The notes: a model not told the origin generated them from the sequence alone. 64,000 bases of DNA from Impatiens glandulifera (GCF_907164915.1 NC_061868.1:45631689-45695688), one strand, 5' to 3'; shown: positions 1 to 13,347, counted from the stretch's first letter. Translations and numbers: made by a program.

Positions 1-1867
1 TTTATCATACCTTTATCATTATTATTTTTTTACTTAAATATTTTTTTTATAAAATGAACGTGATTAAATTTTGAACAAGGCTATAACTTTGTTGGGTTTT
101 TGAAAAAACCTAATAGAGAAAAAATTAATGATTGGTGATGATTTTGAGGAGGTGATGATTATTTTTGGTAAAAAGACTTAAAATGTATTGATATTTATGA
201 ATAATATAAAATAATAATTAAAATAGAGGGTATTTTAGTATTTTAATTAATGAAATGAGTGATGTGATGGTTGAGAAGTGATTGATTAGAAAATTGGTTT
301 TAGATGGATCTTTTAAAAAAAACCCAAAGAGAACAAGTCCTATGACTAGAATAATTCTGTTGAATTTCAATTTTTTTTTTAATTAAAAATCCTCCTTTAT
401 CACATTAACTATTATTTTTTAATTCATTTCACTCAAATAATAATTTTTTAAAAGCTCCATCAGATGAAAATAACAAATAAAAAATAAAAAAACAAGAATG
501 ATTAACTCTTCTCCATAATAATAATAAGTATGATATATATCTTATATATCAAACATTTCACTCAAATAATTAATTAAAGTAACACCAATTATTGTCACTA
601 ATTCACTCACTCAAATAAATAATTGACTAAAATATTATATATATAATTATGAAACTAGCACCAATTATTGTCAATTAAAAGTACTAGGTTAAAATTTAAA
701 ATTTAAATACAAATTATTAATTCAACAAATTAAAAATTTTAAATAAGTTATATTGAATTGATTTTTTTTTTCAATTATAAATAAATTGTGAAATTATCCA
801 CCCCAAACTATAGTGAATAGGGGTCCCCACATTGTTATTGACCTTCAAGACTTGAAAATTGAATTATTCAAAATTGAAATGTTCAATAGTCAATCGGGCA
901 GAAGAAATAGACCACACTTAATTAAACCTTCTAACTGACCATTCAACTTACATGAGATTGTTACATTGATCCTCAAACTTCAAAATTAGTACAAAAATGA
1001 AGATCAACAATTAACCGTAGTTTTTCTTGATGCTGCGTCAATAAAAATTGGTTATTAATCGATTCAGTTATCATGTTTATCCAACTTATTCGCTAAACCC
1101 TAATACACAATCGGTACATGTGCATAATAATAACACTAACTCAATTATTGGTTTTACTTTTGTTAGCATCAACTATCGATAATAAATACAAAATGACAAC
1201 ACTTCAATTATATAGAATAAACTGTAATTAAATTCAAAAAAGAAGAAAGAAAATAAAGTGTAATATTAATAAAATTAATTGATGATGTTGTATTTAATAG
1301 CAATAACTCTGAGGCAAGATTGTCAATGTTGTGGGACTGGTTCAACCATTTTAATGGATGAAAAATTCAATTGTCTATTCTGACCACAATAATAATTATA
1401 ATAATAATAGACAAATTTGATCCCTACTTATTTTGGATTCTTGTTTGGGGACATGATTCTTAATTTTAGGTTTTTTCTTTATTTATTTTAAAATATTTCA
1501 GGTTAAGAAATAAAAATATATAATTTTGATTAAAAGATTGAAATAATGGAAGAAGCTATATTGGTGCCAATTACCATATTGTCCACAATTTTTGGAAGCT
1601 TCTAACTACCTAGGGGGGGTGTTCTGTCAATATGATATAGGTTCGGTTAGTCGGTTAATGAAGAAACATGTATGCCTTATTTTCAATTGAAATCTCACAT
1701 GGATCCACACCTAGATAAGAAATCAACAGGAATGGTGTTTCAAAAAGAAACTACATTGCTACACATGGGTTCATGTGAAAGCTAATTCTCTGTTTAGGAC
1801 AAAACAAAAAGCATAAAAGAGACAAGAAGATAGCTGCATAATTAAGGAAGGAAGTATTGACCTTTGT
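1..1867. other. Intergenic, AT-rich, no gene seen
   Basis: I see no coding region here. It is AT-rich sequence downstream (3') of the minus-strand WD40 gene. The only structure I can point to is a weak inverted repeat at about 91-329, listed separately. The 3' untranslated region of the WD40 gene should occupy the last few hundred bases before 1867, but I could not place its end. Confidence 0.6.
91..329. mobile_element. Possible short MITE-like element
   Basis: The left edge reads GTTGGGTTTTTGAAAA and the right edge, on the opposite strand, reads TTTGGGTTTTTTTTAAAA, giving imperfect terminal inverted repeats around a roughly 240 bp AT-rich body. The ends are low-complexity and I see no clear target-site duplication, so this may be chance. 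Confidence 0.28.
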
Positions 1868-4800
1868 CTATAGAACTTCTTCTTCTGGTTTGGCAATGTC
1901 AGCCACAAAGACACTACCCGAATCACACCATCCACCTAAAACGTCTCTGTCTGCACACTGTGCTCAAATATCCATTTGTTAAAAAATGAATCGAACCTTA
2001 AAAGACCAGAAATGTTTTAGAAGAATAAGAGAGCCTTTACCTTGCTAAATCCAAGCCAGTTTGAATCGCCTCTAAATGAGACTGTTTTTTCTCCATTCTT
2101 CCACTTTCCACCAAACACCTGTGTTCGAAACATAATTCTGATTACTTATTTCAACAAAGAAACGTGTTCTTAACGAGAATTGTACGTTGGTCTCTTCTAT
2201 CAAAGAGACTTTCTTTTTATTGTTTTTCCTTGAGCCCTTTAGAGAAGATGGCTCAACTATTCTACTTGCGCTTATCATTTCAGGTTTATACATACAAAAA
2301 GAGAAATCACCTCATAATCGATGCCTTGCACATAAATATATTCTGGATCAATTGAAGAGAAAAATAGTCCAGTAATCTACAGCAATAAAGATTAAGAAAT
2401 CATTTATCCATAGAAAATATGAGAGAAAAAAACTTACATTTCATTTTTCTTTAATCCAATAAACTGGGATCTGAGAAATGTAAGGCACGATAATATTTAT
2501 ATGTTACAGAAGACTGTTACAAACCTCGTATTTTGAGCAATGTACCCATCTCGATAACGCCGCCCACCTATAACAACAGAAGAAGTCGATTTTTATTAAG
2601 TTAGAAAAAACAAATGTGAAATGCAAATTTGCAACCAGAATTGGACTGGAAGAACAACAGGCCTATCCATAACTGACCTGCGAGGATCATATATGGTCAC
2701 AGTACGATCTGCTCCACCAATAGCGATCCCAGTTGAAGAATTGCTGATGGCATAAATGGTATCCCCAACTGATCCACATATCCGATTCACACAACCACCG
2801 TTCTCTTTCATTCTCAAGTCCCATATGGAGAGCTGCAATAGTCCAAAACCATTAATTAACAGTAATTGTGGAAGTAACAAACTTTTTCAATTCTCAAACA
2901 ATACATGGATGCAAATGTTTAGTTGCATAAATTTGCTGTACCTGACAACCTTCTGCCACAGCTACTACTGAACTCTCGTCAACATTATCCAAATTCTGCA
3001 TAAAACTTAATGATGATGGATACAACAATCTGCAAAGAGGCTATATCAACAAGATTATATAGCTCAAGATGTTAATCATGAAAATGACTTAAACATGGAT
3101 CCAAGCCCTTGTTTGATGAAGGGTTATTTGGATTTCCTCATTCTCATCAACAATCACTTCATTAATCAAAATAACAAATTACCCCAAAAGAGTATTTTAG
3201 TCATTTAACCCCAAATAATCCACTTTTTCATCAAACAAGGTTTTCTCCAAAAAAGTTAACTACATCAAACAAGCACAAGACTTGGACCTTGTTTTATGAA
3301 TGGTTATTAGGATTTAATCAAATAATCTTGTATCCCATCATGAATCAGAACACCAAATTACCCTTACTTTATATTTTCTAACATTTGAAATGTTAAATAC
3401 AATGGATATTTTATCATCTAACCCAAATAACCCCACATAATCTACTCTCTTTTTCTTTTTATCAAATAAGGTTTATTTTCACAAAAAAAAAACAAAAGAC
3501 CTACATCAAACAAACTCTTAGCCCAGTGAAGCTTTGTTTTCAAATGAGAGGTTATGATTATCCAAACAAAAGACTTATATGCCCTAAATATGATTAATCA
3601 AGTGAAAATAAAATTAAAGAAGACAGCCCTAAAAAGTAAAAAACACAAAACTAAGTACCAGATTCTATTTACTTACGTGTGTAGTGTCCGAAGGTGAGTA
3701 TCTTCATCATATACATCAATACTCTTACAGAAGCTCCGAGCTACAACAGCCTTGTTGAACACAAACAGAATATTGTTGATGTGAGAATTGATTACAGCGA
3801 CGATAAAAATCTGTATATGTTGGCTAACAAAAAGATATACTATAATTCTAATTAAACCAAATCAAACTAGTTTTGCAACAATCCCCACTAAAATCCAAGT
3901 TTATAAAATCTCAAACAACTTGTATTGGTAACGACAATATCAACCTTCATTACAGACAGCTCTTAAACAGTAACAAGTGGCAACAAATGAGAGAACCCCT
4001 ATAATTCAGCTAACTCACCTAGGGCTTGTTTGATGTGGATTATTTGGATTAAATCCAACATCATCAATTCATCCAACAAATTACTCAAAGTATCAGTTAA
4101 AATACTAAAATACAGTTTTCTTTATACCATTTAAAAATATCAAATATTAAGGGTGTTAACCAAATATTTCCCTTTCCACTCAAACGAAATTATTTTCAAA
4201 TAACCCTACATCAAACAAGCCCTAAATAAACCATGAGAAAGGGGCAACTTACCCTGGACCAGTGGGTGGGACTGAAACAGAGCCCTGACCAACTGCCCTC
4301 TCCAACACCACAATCTCGAGGCAATGCTGAAAATGTAACTCTATCAACATCTGAAATCAATGATCATAATGACTAAGTTATTCATCAAATTATTAATTTT
4401 TATTATTATGCTTTTATAATTAAATATGCATAAGATGAAATAGTATGTTGGTGGCATGACCAAGACAATTAATTGGATGCCTAATGGAAAATATCCAAAA
4501 TGTGAAGCTAACCAGAAACATATGATAGAATTTACATGTGCTTGGGAGAAATTAAAATATGAGATATATAGAATATTATCTAACGAACAAACATAAAGAT
4601 AGAGATTGTAAGGGGTGAACAAATCAGCAATAGTAGTAACCATTTTCAAATAGATAAGCTACGAAAAGGAGTGATACCAATTGATACTCATACCTTTACC
4701 ACTCGAATCTAGTTTTGAGACGATAAGGTGACCATAAGAATCTACACTTCCTAATATTAAGCTGTCATTCCCTGCAAATAAAGTCAAGATTTTAAATGGT

Positions 4801-5672
4801 AGATCAACTTAAACAACATTCTATCGAGGTTGAAGAAATACAGACAGGTGTGGAGTTTTATCATGTTTTGTAACTAGATTCTAAAATAACATCCACATGC
4901 TTCAAGTGTTCTATACAACATTTCTGATGCCATATTTCTACAAACATTATGTCAGTGATAAAATGTCTGCATATAGGTTTACTATCTGAACATAGACAAT
5001 CAAATGGAAAAGAACCATTAAAATACATATGTTTCAATTTTTTTCTTACTATCAGTTCCGGCAAGCGCTATACTCTGAATTTCTGACCTATGAGGACAAC
5101 GGTTCACTACAGAGGCATCCAACATCTGCAAATAAAAAAATAAAAATAAAAAAAAACTCAGTTGGATCAACATTCTAGGGAAGAATTATCACATAAGACG
5201 TGACAGGGAGTTAACCTGAGCGTTTTCAGGAATCAACAGTCCTTCTTTTCCTTGATTTACCAAAGCATCCTCCATGGATATCTGCACATGGAAGAAATGC
5301 ATTACAAAATCGATATTAAAACAAGTAGGAAACTGAAATTGCTGTGAATTGAACTGACAAAAGCATGGAAGAAACCTCAATTCTGTAAATGCGAGAACCG
5401 GAAGCAACATAAATCCAGCATGAGGCACCATCACTGTCAACCTGCAGGACACGAAAGGGAAACCGAATTGAGCAAGGACGTGCATTTTACATTGCAGGAA
5501 AGTCGAAAACTCAAGTAATGGTTGATATATAATGATAACGATGTAGGATTCAACAGAGAAGTTTAGGAATTACATGGAGCGCGAGTCGAGTGGATTGAAC
5601 AGAGCCAGGAGATGGATGTTCAAGAAGAGAGACGGGAATTACTGCCTTCCGCAGGCTCTTTGCTTCAAGCAT
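1868..5672 (-). CDS. WD40-repeat protein, possibly GTS1-like
   Basis: Thirteen exons on the minus strand (5574-5672, 5376-5441, 5216-5281, 5050-5125, 4694-4771, 4253-4350, 3677-3750, 2942-3029, 2678-2832, 2525-2567, 2311-2376, 2041-2118, 1868-1957) join in frame with GT-AG borders to 358 residues ending ...KPEEEVL. WD-type strands are clear: LSIWDLRM, a GGADRTVTIYDPRRW blade, a DYEVFGGKW blade and a C-terminal GGWCDSGSVFVADI. The start ATG at 5672 begins MLEAKSLRKAVIPVSLLEHP. This should be a scaffold for protein contacts; no enzyme motif is visible. From memory it resembles Arabidopsis GIGANTUS1 (At2g47790), a WD40 protein linked to growth and germination, and a Tubby-like gene (TLP3) also lies near that locus. 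I did not verify this, so the symbol is left blank. Introns 6 and 7 carry MITE-like repeats. The gene looks intact. Confidence 0.88.
3107..3240. mobile_element. MITE-like inverted repeat, copy 1
   Basis: The ends are exact inverted copies of CCTTGTTTGATGAA, followed inward by related GGTTATTTGGATT / GTGGATTATT sequence. The body is about 134 bp and non-coding. It lies in intron 7 of the WD40 gene, with copy 2 about 50 bp further on. The G-C-TTGTTTG end resembles Tourist/PIF-Harbinger or hAT-type MITEs; I see no sure target-site duplication. Confidence 0.6.
3288..3474. mobile_element. MITE-like inverted repeat, copy 2 (diverged)
   Basis: It starts ACCTTGTTTTATGAATGGTT and ends ...TTTATCAAATAAGGTTT, so the ends are again inverted copies of the same terminal motif, with a few mismatches. 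The right half contains CCAAATAACCCCACATAAT, shared with copies 1 and 3. It lies in intron 7 of the WD40 gene. Confidence 0.5.
4022..4227. mobile_element. MITE-like inverted repeat, copy 3
   Basis: The ends are inverted copies of TAGGGCTTGTTTGATGT. Just inside are ATTATTTGGATT at the left and CAAATAACCCTAC at the right. The outer bases (CTA at left, TAA at right) could be a short TA-type target duplication, which would fit a Tourist/PIF-Harbinger MITE. It sits in intron 6 of the WD40 gene, just before the splice donor. Confidence 0.62.
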
Positions 5673-6660
5673 CTCTCGCTTCTCTAACTCTGCCGGCGGC
5701 GGCGGCTAAGTATTCAGAGTAGGCGTTGCGCCGAAGAAGAAGACCGGACTAGTTCCCTCTTGAAAAATAATTTGAGAAATAAAGGTTTTATTTATTATTA
5801 TCAAGTAAAAGGTTATTAATTTTTTTAAATTGGAATATATATATATTAAAAAATATAATAATATGTTTATACACACGATAAAACATAACATTATAAAATA
5901 AAAAAGTCACAAAAACAAGAAAATAAAAAAATAATACAAACGCATGAATTTGTAATCACTTGAGAATAACTATTAACTCTCCGACCTTCTACATCGATTT
6001 TCCTAAATGAATCTAAAAAACGTCATAATAATATTTATTATTAATAATATGCATTACAAGACTATAATCATTGAGGGGATGCTTCGTATGTGGTTTGTAC
6101 TCAGAAATGGGAAAGAAAATAAAATGAATTGTTTGGTTAATGGGTTTTATTCCAGAACATTAATTTAATTCCCGGATATTTAAGAATTATTCATTCATCG
6201 GATATTTAAGAATTATTCATTCATCTTTAAATCTGTAGGTCTCTATATTAGTTGTTTCAATACAAAATTTTCGACAATTACCAGGGCATCACCTCGACAA
6301 TACAAAAGTAAGTTTATTAATATATACAATTTTCCCGCAGTAAGATTCAAATTTTGAGGTATTACAAAAATAAACTAGTACAAAGCAACTTTAGTAGAGT
6401 AATTTTAATGGCAGACAAAATAACATCACCTTATTATTTGTCAAATTTTGATCCAAATATAAAAATCCAGATAAAATTACACTTGGTTGAAAAGTGAATT
6501 ATTGACAGTTTCAAAATAGACCAAACTATGCAATATCTTCTGGTGAGTAAAGAGTGTCTAAAAAACAAACAAACAAAACACAGAATAAAAACATACATAA
6601 TAATACACAGTACACACACAACATAAACAAAAAGCATAGAGAATATAGTCAGTCAGACAG
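5673..6660. other. Intergenic between WD40 and TULP genes
   Basis: Both neighbours are on the minus strand, so this stretch holds the WD40 gene's promoter and 5' leader (a GCC-rich stretch just upstream of its ATG, about 5690-5710) and the TULP 3' untranslated region. No further gene is visible. A short direct repeat of about 30 bp (ATTCATCGGATATTTAAG type) sits near 6170-6225. Confidence 0.6.
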
Positions 6661-8450
6661 TCATTCACATGCCAGTTTGGTGTCGAAACTGCTTAAACAG
6701 ATCGCAAACGCCTGAAACGCAGACAAAGGATACCTATAATCCATGGTAAACATATCCTTCCCAACCTTACCAAACTGCAATATTATCTTGTCATGGTCAG
6801 ACCTACCACCCGGTGGTACCACAACCGCAGCAGTCGGCTGTGCGGCTGCAGCAATCAGCTGAAAATTCTTAACCGAAGCCACCGTAACCCTCCCTCTAAA
6901 ATTCAAGCACCAGCACTGCAATTGCTCGTGCCATCTGGGTGGCTTATTCCGTAGGACCAAAGGTCTGCTTTTCGCCTCCACCGGCTCGTGCGAGTGCGAG
7001 CCCACGTCGGATGAGAACCGAGAGCTGCTGAATTCGTTGGTCAGCCCTTCCAACGATTTGGAAAACGAGATGCTACGAAACGAATCCTCTAAGGGACGTT
7101 GGAGAAGCTCGGGCTGCCCGGGAACAGCGCCTCCGGGATCGAGGGACGAGATAGGGATAGAGTGCATGGTGCAGTTCATTTTGCGGGGCCCTCTCGTTCC
7201 CAACACGTTTAGCTCGTAGGTTACGTGGGCTATGTTGTAGCTTCCGGTTGGGACTTTTGGGGAGACCTTTTTCGAGCTGCTGAACCTACGGCTGCTCGTA
7301 TTGACAGGTACGTGATGATGATTGTCGTTGTTATTGTATGGCGGTTGGGTGTCATATATAATGAACTTCGTCCCCAGGAAATTTGACCTGACAGACAACC
7401 AACACAAAGCCCCAATTGGAAACACAGTAAGTTTATGTATGAAAATGCAGGTTATTTGGTAAATGACTAAAATACCCTTTGTAGTAATATTTTAAGATGT
7501 TAAGTAAGGGCATTTGAGTCAATAATTTCATTTCATCAAACTAGACCTATTTAGTTTCCAAACATAATCACAATTTCTAAATTCATAAATTATGTATCAT
7601 TGTAGATTTTCCCTTGCTCAACACCAAAATATACTCATCTTCTAACAACCAACTCGACTTGATTCAGAAGAACATGAACGAAAGCATTTACCTCAGTTTG
7701 CCAATGTAAGTATTGGTAGATCTCGATATGTTCTCGATATCCATGGAGATAACATACTCAGTGCAAGTAGTTCGCCTATTTCGTTTAGCAGAAAGAAGGA
7801 ATTTCCCATTTTCAACCAGCAAAGCTGAAAATCCATTCAACAACAATTAGAAGTTAGAAAAACCCTTACAATCGTATGACAAACGAAGACAAACTCTAAA
7901 TAAAACAAGAAGCATATACCAGTGCTGAGCGAAAGGTAAAGATGGTAAGTTAATTTAGACTTGTCTCTCTTAATGAAGCATTGAACAGTCCCATCTCTAG
8001 GACCAGGCTGCAATCAAAGAAGAAACATCTTAATAAATTCAATTTCATGGCTCTATCAATGACAATTTTCAAATTACATTGAAAAATCTCAACCTGTTTA
8101 AGCGAAACAGGGAAGGTAAGCCTCCCAGAGAATTCGGGATTGAGAACAATCTCTTTACACATTTCTCTCCAAGATTTACAGACAGCTGCACAAGCCACAA
8201 CATGTTTACGAGCAGGCCAGTTGCTTTCACTAGCTTCTAATCTCTTAATTACATCGCGAAGTAGTTCAGGAGGTAAACTTGCCCAACAACAGTTTTGTAT
8301 AACCGGATTAATTTGATGATCATGTAATTCATGAACAGCACCATGAGATTTTCCTCTATGATGATTACCAGGCAACCTAACCTCGAAACTTCGTCGCGAT
8401 AAGCTACCAAATCCATCCCTTACATCGCGCATAATGTTTCGAAAAGACAT
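6661..8450 (-). CDS. TULP: Tubby-like F-box protein (TULP)
   Basis: Four exons (8094-8450, 7920-8007, 7692-7824, 6661-7387) join in frame to 434 residues. Residues about 55-102 form an F-box ([18 protein letters not shown] ... VCKSWREM), which should bind an SKP1-type adaptor in an SCF ubiquitin ligase. The rest is a Tubby domain, from [20 protein letters not shown] to the diagnostic C-terminus [10 protein letters not shown]. The basic AKRNRR segment corresponds to the phosphoinositide-binding surface of Tubby domains, so the protein is expected to tether to the plasma membrane. A Ser/Arg-rich insert lies between Tubby strands (about residues 215-330), as is usual in plants. The start ATG at 8450 gives the typical [20 protein letters not shown] leader. 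Which Arabidopsis TLP is the true orthologue cannot be settled here; gene order suggests TLP1. Confidence 0.95.
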
Positions 8451-9080
8451 TATATCTTGTTTATATTTTAACCCAATTCAGTTTCTTCTGTACATATACT
8501 TGGAAAGATGAATCGATCAAGGAGACCAAGTTAGTTCCATAACTGGAAATGACATTGACATAGTAGTAATCTACAATTTAGAATGAAGCTCTAATTAGAA
8601 CAAAAAAAGGACATAGAATACAGAACAAAACAAAACAAAACAAGTAAGGAAGATTCCTCAAAAAAGTGAACTTCATATTGACCTAAAAAGCATCGTAATT
8701 CATATTAATCAGAAATACTACCTCGGATGAATCCGCTAGTTCACCGCATCTTCGATTTGAGCTGAAAGAAGTCAAATTGAGAAAAGGGTAAGAAGAATAA
8801 GCATTAATAGGTGACTTTAAGGATAGAGTAACCCTAATGAAGCCAATATCTGTAAAAACTTGACCATAATCGATGATTCAAAGAACCAAACCTGTATAAA
8901 AGAGAGAGTTCAATTAGTAGAGCAGCAATTAAAGAAGATCGAAGGAAGAAGAAGATGAGAAATGGCTTCTCTCTTTCTATCTCTCACCTCAGCTCGATGA
9001 TTCATTGTTTATCGTAGATCCTCTCCTTTACGTACGCACGCGGTTTCTCTCTCTCCTCCATCTGGATCAACGGCACGGAT
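8451..9080 (-). promoter_or_regulatory. Likely TULP 5' leader and proximal promoter
   Basis: Upstream of the TULP ATG the minus strand has pyrimidine/GA-rich stretches and a possible leader intron: a donor-like GAG|GTGAGAG lies near 8985. Leader introns are common in plant TULP genes. A short upstream ATG near 9005 (ATGAATCATCGAGC) would precede that donor. The transcription start is not determinable by eye. Confidence 0.4.
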
Positions 9081-9921
9081 AAGACTAGAAAAACTCAATC
9101 TTTTTTTATTATATGATAAATTGTCTTGAACTTATACAAATTTAAATAAAATATTATTTCTACTTGTAAAAATATTACACGACAAAATTATTATATATTA
9201 ATTTATTTGTTTTGAAACAGGCTTTTGGATAATATTTTTTTTTTGTAATTTTTTTTTTAAAATTTTTGAGGTAAAATTAGGGTTTATAATGTAATTAATT
9301 AGAAAGAAAGAAATATTAATAGTAAATCATTAGAATTGGGCATGCAGCTTGCCAACATGATGTGATGATGAAGAATAAATTAAGATAATTTATTACTCTT
9401 TTATTACCTTCTTACTTATATGACATTTAATTTGATAATATATTAAATATATTAATCACTAAATAAGAAGTCACATTGATCTCCTACTTAATTAACTTTT
9501 TTTTTATTTATGTGTGTGGACATGGTCTAAGTCTTTAATTAAAACATACAAAAGACATAAACATTAATTTTATTACTCTTTTTTTTCTAAAGGAAACCTA
9601 TCATATTATCTTAGGATTTGTTTGGTAATAGTTAATTTGGAACTAGAAATAAAATTGGGAGGTCTAATTTCACTTCATAAATTTTGTAAACCATTTAAGT
9701 TTAAGAATTAAAATTAAAATTATAATTAAATTTAAACTAAGGTAATTTAATAATTCTTTTCTTTCAGTACAGAAATATAATTTCAGTATTTATTTTTTAA
9801 TATTTTTTCAAACAAAATATATTATTATATCATTTATAACTTAATGTGTTCAACAAATATTATGATGTTAAAATTTTAATATTTTTTTAATTTAGTAAGT
9901 TAATATTTCTCTATATATATA

Positions 9922-10691
9922 GAGAGAATGATAGAGAGCGCAACTGAGAGAGTCGGGAGAGCGATGGTCTACATGGCAGACAAAAGAAATTAATAAATAA
10001 ATAAAAATATAATAATAATTAAAACAAGTTTGTAGAATATTCTCTCTCCTCTTATTAATTAATTTCTCTCTCCTCTTATTAAATAATTTTTCTCTCTATC
10101 TCTACAAATTAATTTATCTCATTTATCCATATTCTGAAAATTATTATTTTATTCATTTATTTGATATTTATTATCACTCATTTAACCGGTTAAAATAACT
10201 CAATAATTTACAAGAATCTCTCACATTAAATATTTTAATAATATGTTTAAATAAATTCTAAACCATAAACCTTAAACCCCAAATTCTAAACCCTAATCTC
10301 TAAATTCTAAACTCTAAATCCTAAATACTAAATTCTAAACTCAAAACCCTAAACCCTAATTAATATAACTGATTAGTTGAATTATGAATTTATCTCTTTT
10401 ATTTTTATTTTATTTTTATGAATTTTCAATTCCTTTATTTATCAAATATTTTTTATTTATTTTTTATGACCTTTTTTTTTATTATTTTTTTTATTGACTT
10501 ATTAATATTTTTTTTAGTTTTATTACTTATAAATAAATGTTTATCTAATATTTCGATTCTCACGATTAATTATTTTCTCTCCAGGAATTATAAGATAGAA
10601 ATTATTTGATAAGAGAAGAGAGAAAATAATTAATAAGAGGACCTGTCATAAACTGGATCATTCGCTGTCTCAGCGCTCTCTATCATTTTTC
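9922..10691. mobile_element. Non-autonomous TIR element, possibly Mutator-like
   Basis: The left end contains AATGATAGAGAGCGC and the right end its exact inverted copy. Further in, a second inverted match pairs about 10045-10105 (CTCTTATTAATTAATTTCTC...) with about 10590-10642. The outermost bases read GAGAGAATGAT at left and, inverted, GAAAAATGAT at right, and ATATATATA flanks both sides, which could be a 9 bp target duplication of the Mutator kind. That flank is low-complexity, so it is weak evidence. The roughly 770 bp body has no transposase and carries telomere-like repeats. Confidence 0.6.
10258..10362 (+). repeat. Degenerate interstitial telomere-like repeats
   Basis: A run of about 14 imperfect seven-base units of the CCCTAAA type: AACCCTAA and AAACCCTAA forms are mixed with variants such as AATTCTAA and AAATCCTAA. 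The most perfect units are CCCTAAACCCTAA near 10346. It lies inside the TIR element and is too short and degraded to be a chromosome end. Confidence 0.7.
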
Positions 10692-13215
10692 ATATATATA
10701 TATATAATTTAGTTATATCATTTTTCTTAATTAATATTTCATTTTTAAATTTATAAAGTTAACAAATCAATATTTTTTTAACAAGAATTAAACCTTGACA
10801 CTTAAAATATCTTAATAAGTTATATCAAACAAATATTTTAGTAATACAGATTATAAATATTAAAATTATTTTTATTATATTTTTTTCAAACATAAAAAAT
10901 TAGAATTAAATTACAATTTTATAGTTTTGTCTAAATATAGTAATTGAATTATAATTAAATTGAATTGAAAATAAATGTCAATTTTAGTATATATAATTGT
11001 AATTTAAATAAGAAACAGAAATTATAATTCCTTTCAAACCGTGCTTGTGTCAATGAATTGTTATATAATTTTTAATTTTTAATTTGATAAACATATTAAT
11101 CACCAACCAAATTTATAAGATCTCATAATTAATTAGATATGGATATGTACTAAGTGGACTTTAGGTATCTGTAAACAAATTTAGGTCACCAAATTTAGAG
11201 AGGAGACACATTACTAAAGTCAACTTGCATATATACATTATATATAATATATGTGGTATCATCAAGGGACAAACACACAAATATATTGTTTTCTTATGGT
11301 TAAGTTTAAAATTATACTAATAAAATGCTTAAGTTTGCACTGAGAAAATGAAAAATATTAGTGCAAATCCGGTCCTAACTCAAAATTACATGAGTTAAAC
11401 AAACGTAAAACTTCAAAATATTATCATAATCAATATAAACTACTACCATTTTTCATTAAAAAAGTATTTTTATTTAATTTAAGCTCATTTATATAATTGT
11501 AGTGTATTTTATTAATATAATACAATTCTCATGTTTAATTCTCATTATTAACATTTTTAAATTAAAGTTTAAACTACGACCATATTAGCTCGTGTTAACT
11601 TTAAAAAAATGTATATATAATTATATTCGGTTTACAATTTTATTACATAATATTAATAATTTCTTAGAATAAAATAGAAACACAAACAAAACCATCAATT
11701 TTATCATTGAAGTCTAAATTATTTAAGTTGTAAGCATTAAAATATCTAAAAATTATGCGTTGTCATTATAGTTTATGTTTAAATAATAAACATTTCTAAA
11801 TAAATTCATTATAGTCACTTCTAAATAAGTTCATTATAGTCACTTATTATCTTTGTAATTCATTAAGGTAATTTAGGTGGAAAAAATCTTGTGTACTAGA
11901 ATATATATTTGAGTGTTAATTTTAAGTAAAAATGACATAAATTGATAAAAATTAATGATTATTAATATAGATGAAATAAAACTCTAATTTAAAAATAAAA
12001 TCGATAAATAATAAATACTAATTGTTTTGAACAAATTAAGGACCATATTAAAAAGAATGTCACCTAATTTTAATCGATGAGTTACATAGTGTTAGCTAGA
12101 TTGAAAAAAAAACAATTAATTTATGAAAGAAGTGTCACAAACTCTATAGTATAATCTTAAATAATTATATTAAAATCATTAATTTAAAAAATAAATTGTT
12201 GAAACCTTACTTTAAAGACCAAGAAAAATCTCATAGTAAAAATAATCTATATGGTTGAGAAATTATGACAGCTACGTCATGAAATAAATGAAGACAAAAT
12301 AAATAAATTATAGAACTAAAAATTCCTTAAAACTAGCTAAGGTTTTATATAAACTTAATTGTTACCTTCCTGTAAAGGAGGTTTAATGAAAATTAACCAC
12401 CTGATTTATTTATTAAATCTTTATTTTAAGGTACAAATATCACAATATTTAGCATCCCAATTAAAGAATAATAATTATACTCATTTAAGAGATTAACAAC
12501 AAAATCGATAAAAATTAATTTCAAAAGTCTTCCTATATAATTTTTTTTAATAATTCTACAAATTGACCAGTTGCCCACTAAAAATCAAGGATTTAGGATG
12601 ATTCCCAAGATAATATTTAAATAAATAAACTGTACAAAATTATATATATATTTCCTTGGTCCTATTTAGAGTCAAAACATATTTTTGTTATAGATTAAAG
12701 AAATAATTTATAGTGAGTGGCCTTCATTCAATATTGTATCTTAATAAGTAATTGCACCCACTCGTTGAAATTATCGCAGCTTATATTTATTAAGTAAGAT
12801 AAGGTTGTTATTAATTAAGGCCTTAAGGGTCAGTGACTCAAATGATTGATTACTAGTCATTCTAATTATGTTATTATTTTGGGTAACTGTCCCACAATTT
12901 TATATGATTAAATCTTAATTAGTTATTTAAATAATTTCAATCCCTAATTAAATATTATTTCCCTCTTCTTTTACATTAATTAATTAAAATATTCAATATT
13001 TTGAAAAAATAAAATATTTTATTATTATATATTAATATTTTTAATTTTCTTTATAAAAAAAATATAACTTTCTTAAAATCATTATTAATTATCAAGACCA
13101 AAATGCATTGTTTTAAGAATATTGGTATGAGTTAGGAGCACATAACTTGTGAAGTATCTAAATTTAGTTGAGTTTTATTTAATTTAATCAAAATGATAAT
13201 ATATATATATAGTTT

Positions 13216-13317
13216 AAAGTCAAGGCACCACAATAATACATTTTATACTTAACACGAAAGTTCAAGTCCTAAAATATTTAAATTTAGATTTTAAAGAATG
13301 CATTTTTAATTATAATT
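13216..13317 (+). repeat. Left copy of a dispersed repeat
   Basis: The last 50 or so bases (AAATTTAGATTTTAAAGAAT ...) match 13768-13822 with few changes. Upstream, AAGTTCAAGTCCTAAA resembles a degenerate tRNA B-box. The two copies lie in the same orientation either side of the TA microsatellite. Confidence 0.5.
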
Positions 13318-13347
13318 TTTTTTCTTTTCTAATTATTTTCTCTCTCA

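Noticed and set aside
6661..7425. A separate 254-residue protein starting [13 protein letters not shown]
   Set aside because: The first residues are intron read-through; the splice acceptor at 7387 joins this exon in frame to the upstream TULP exons.
10258..10362. A chromosome end or centromere edge
   Set aside because: The telomere-like units are few, degenerate and flanked by ordinary sequence and genes on both sides.
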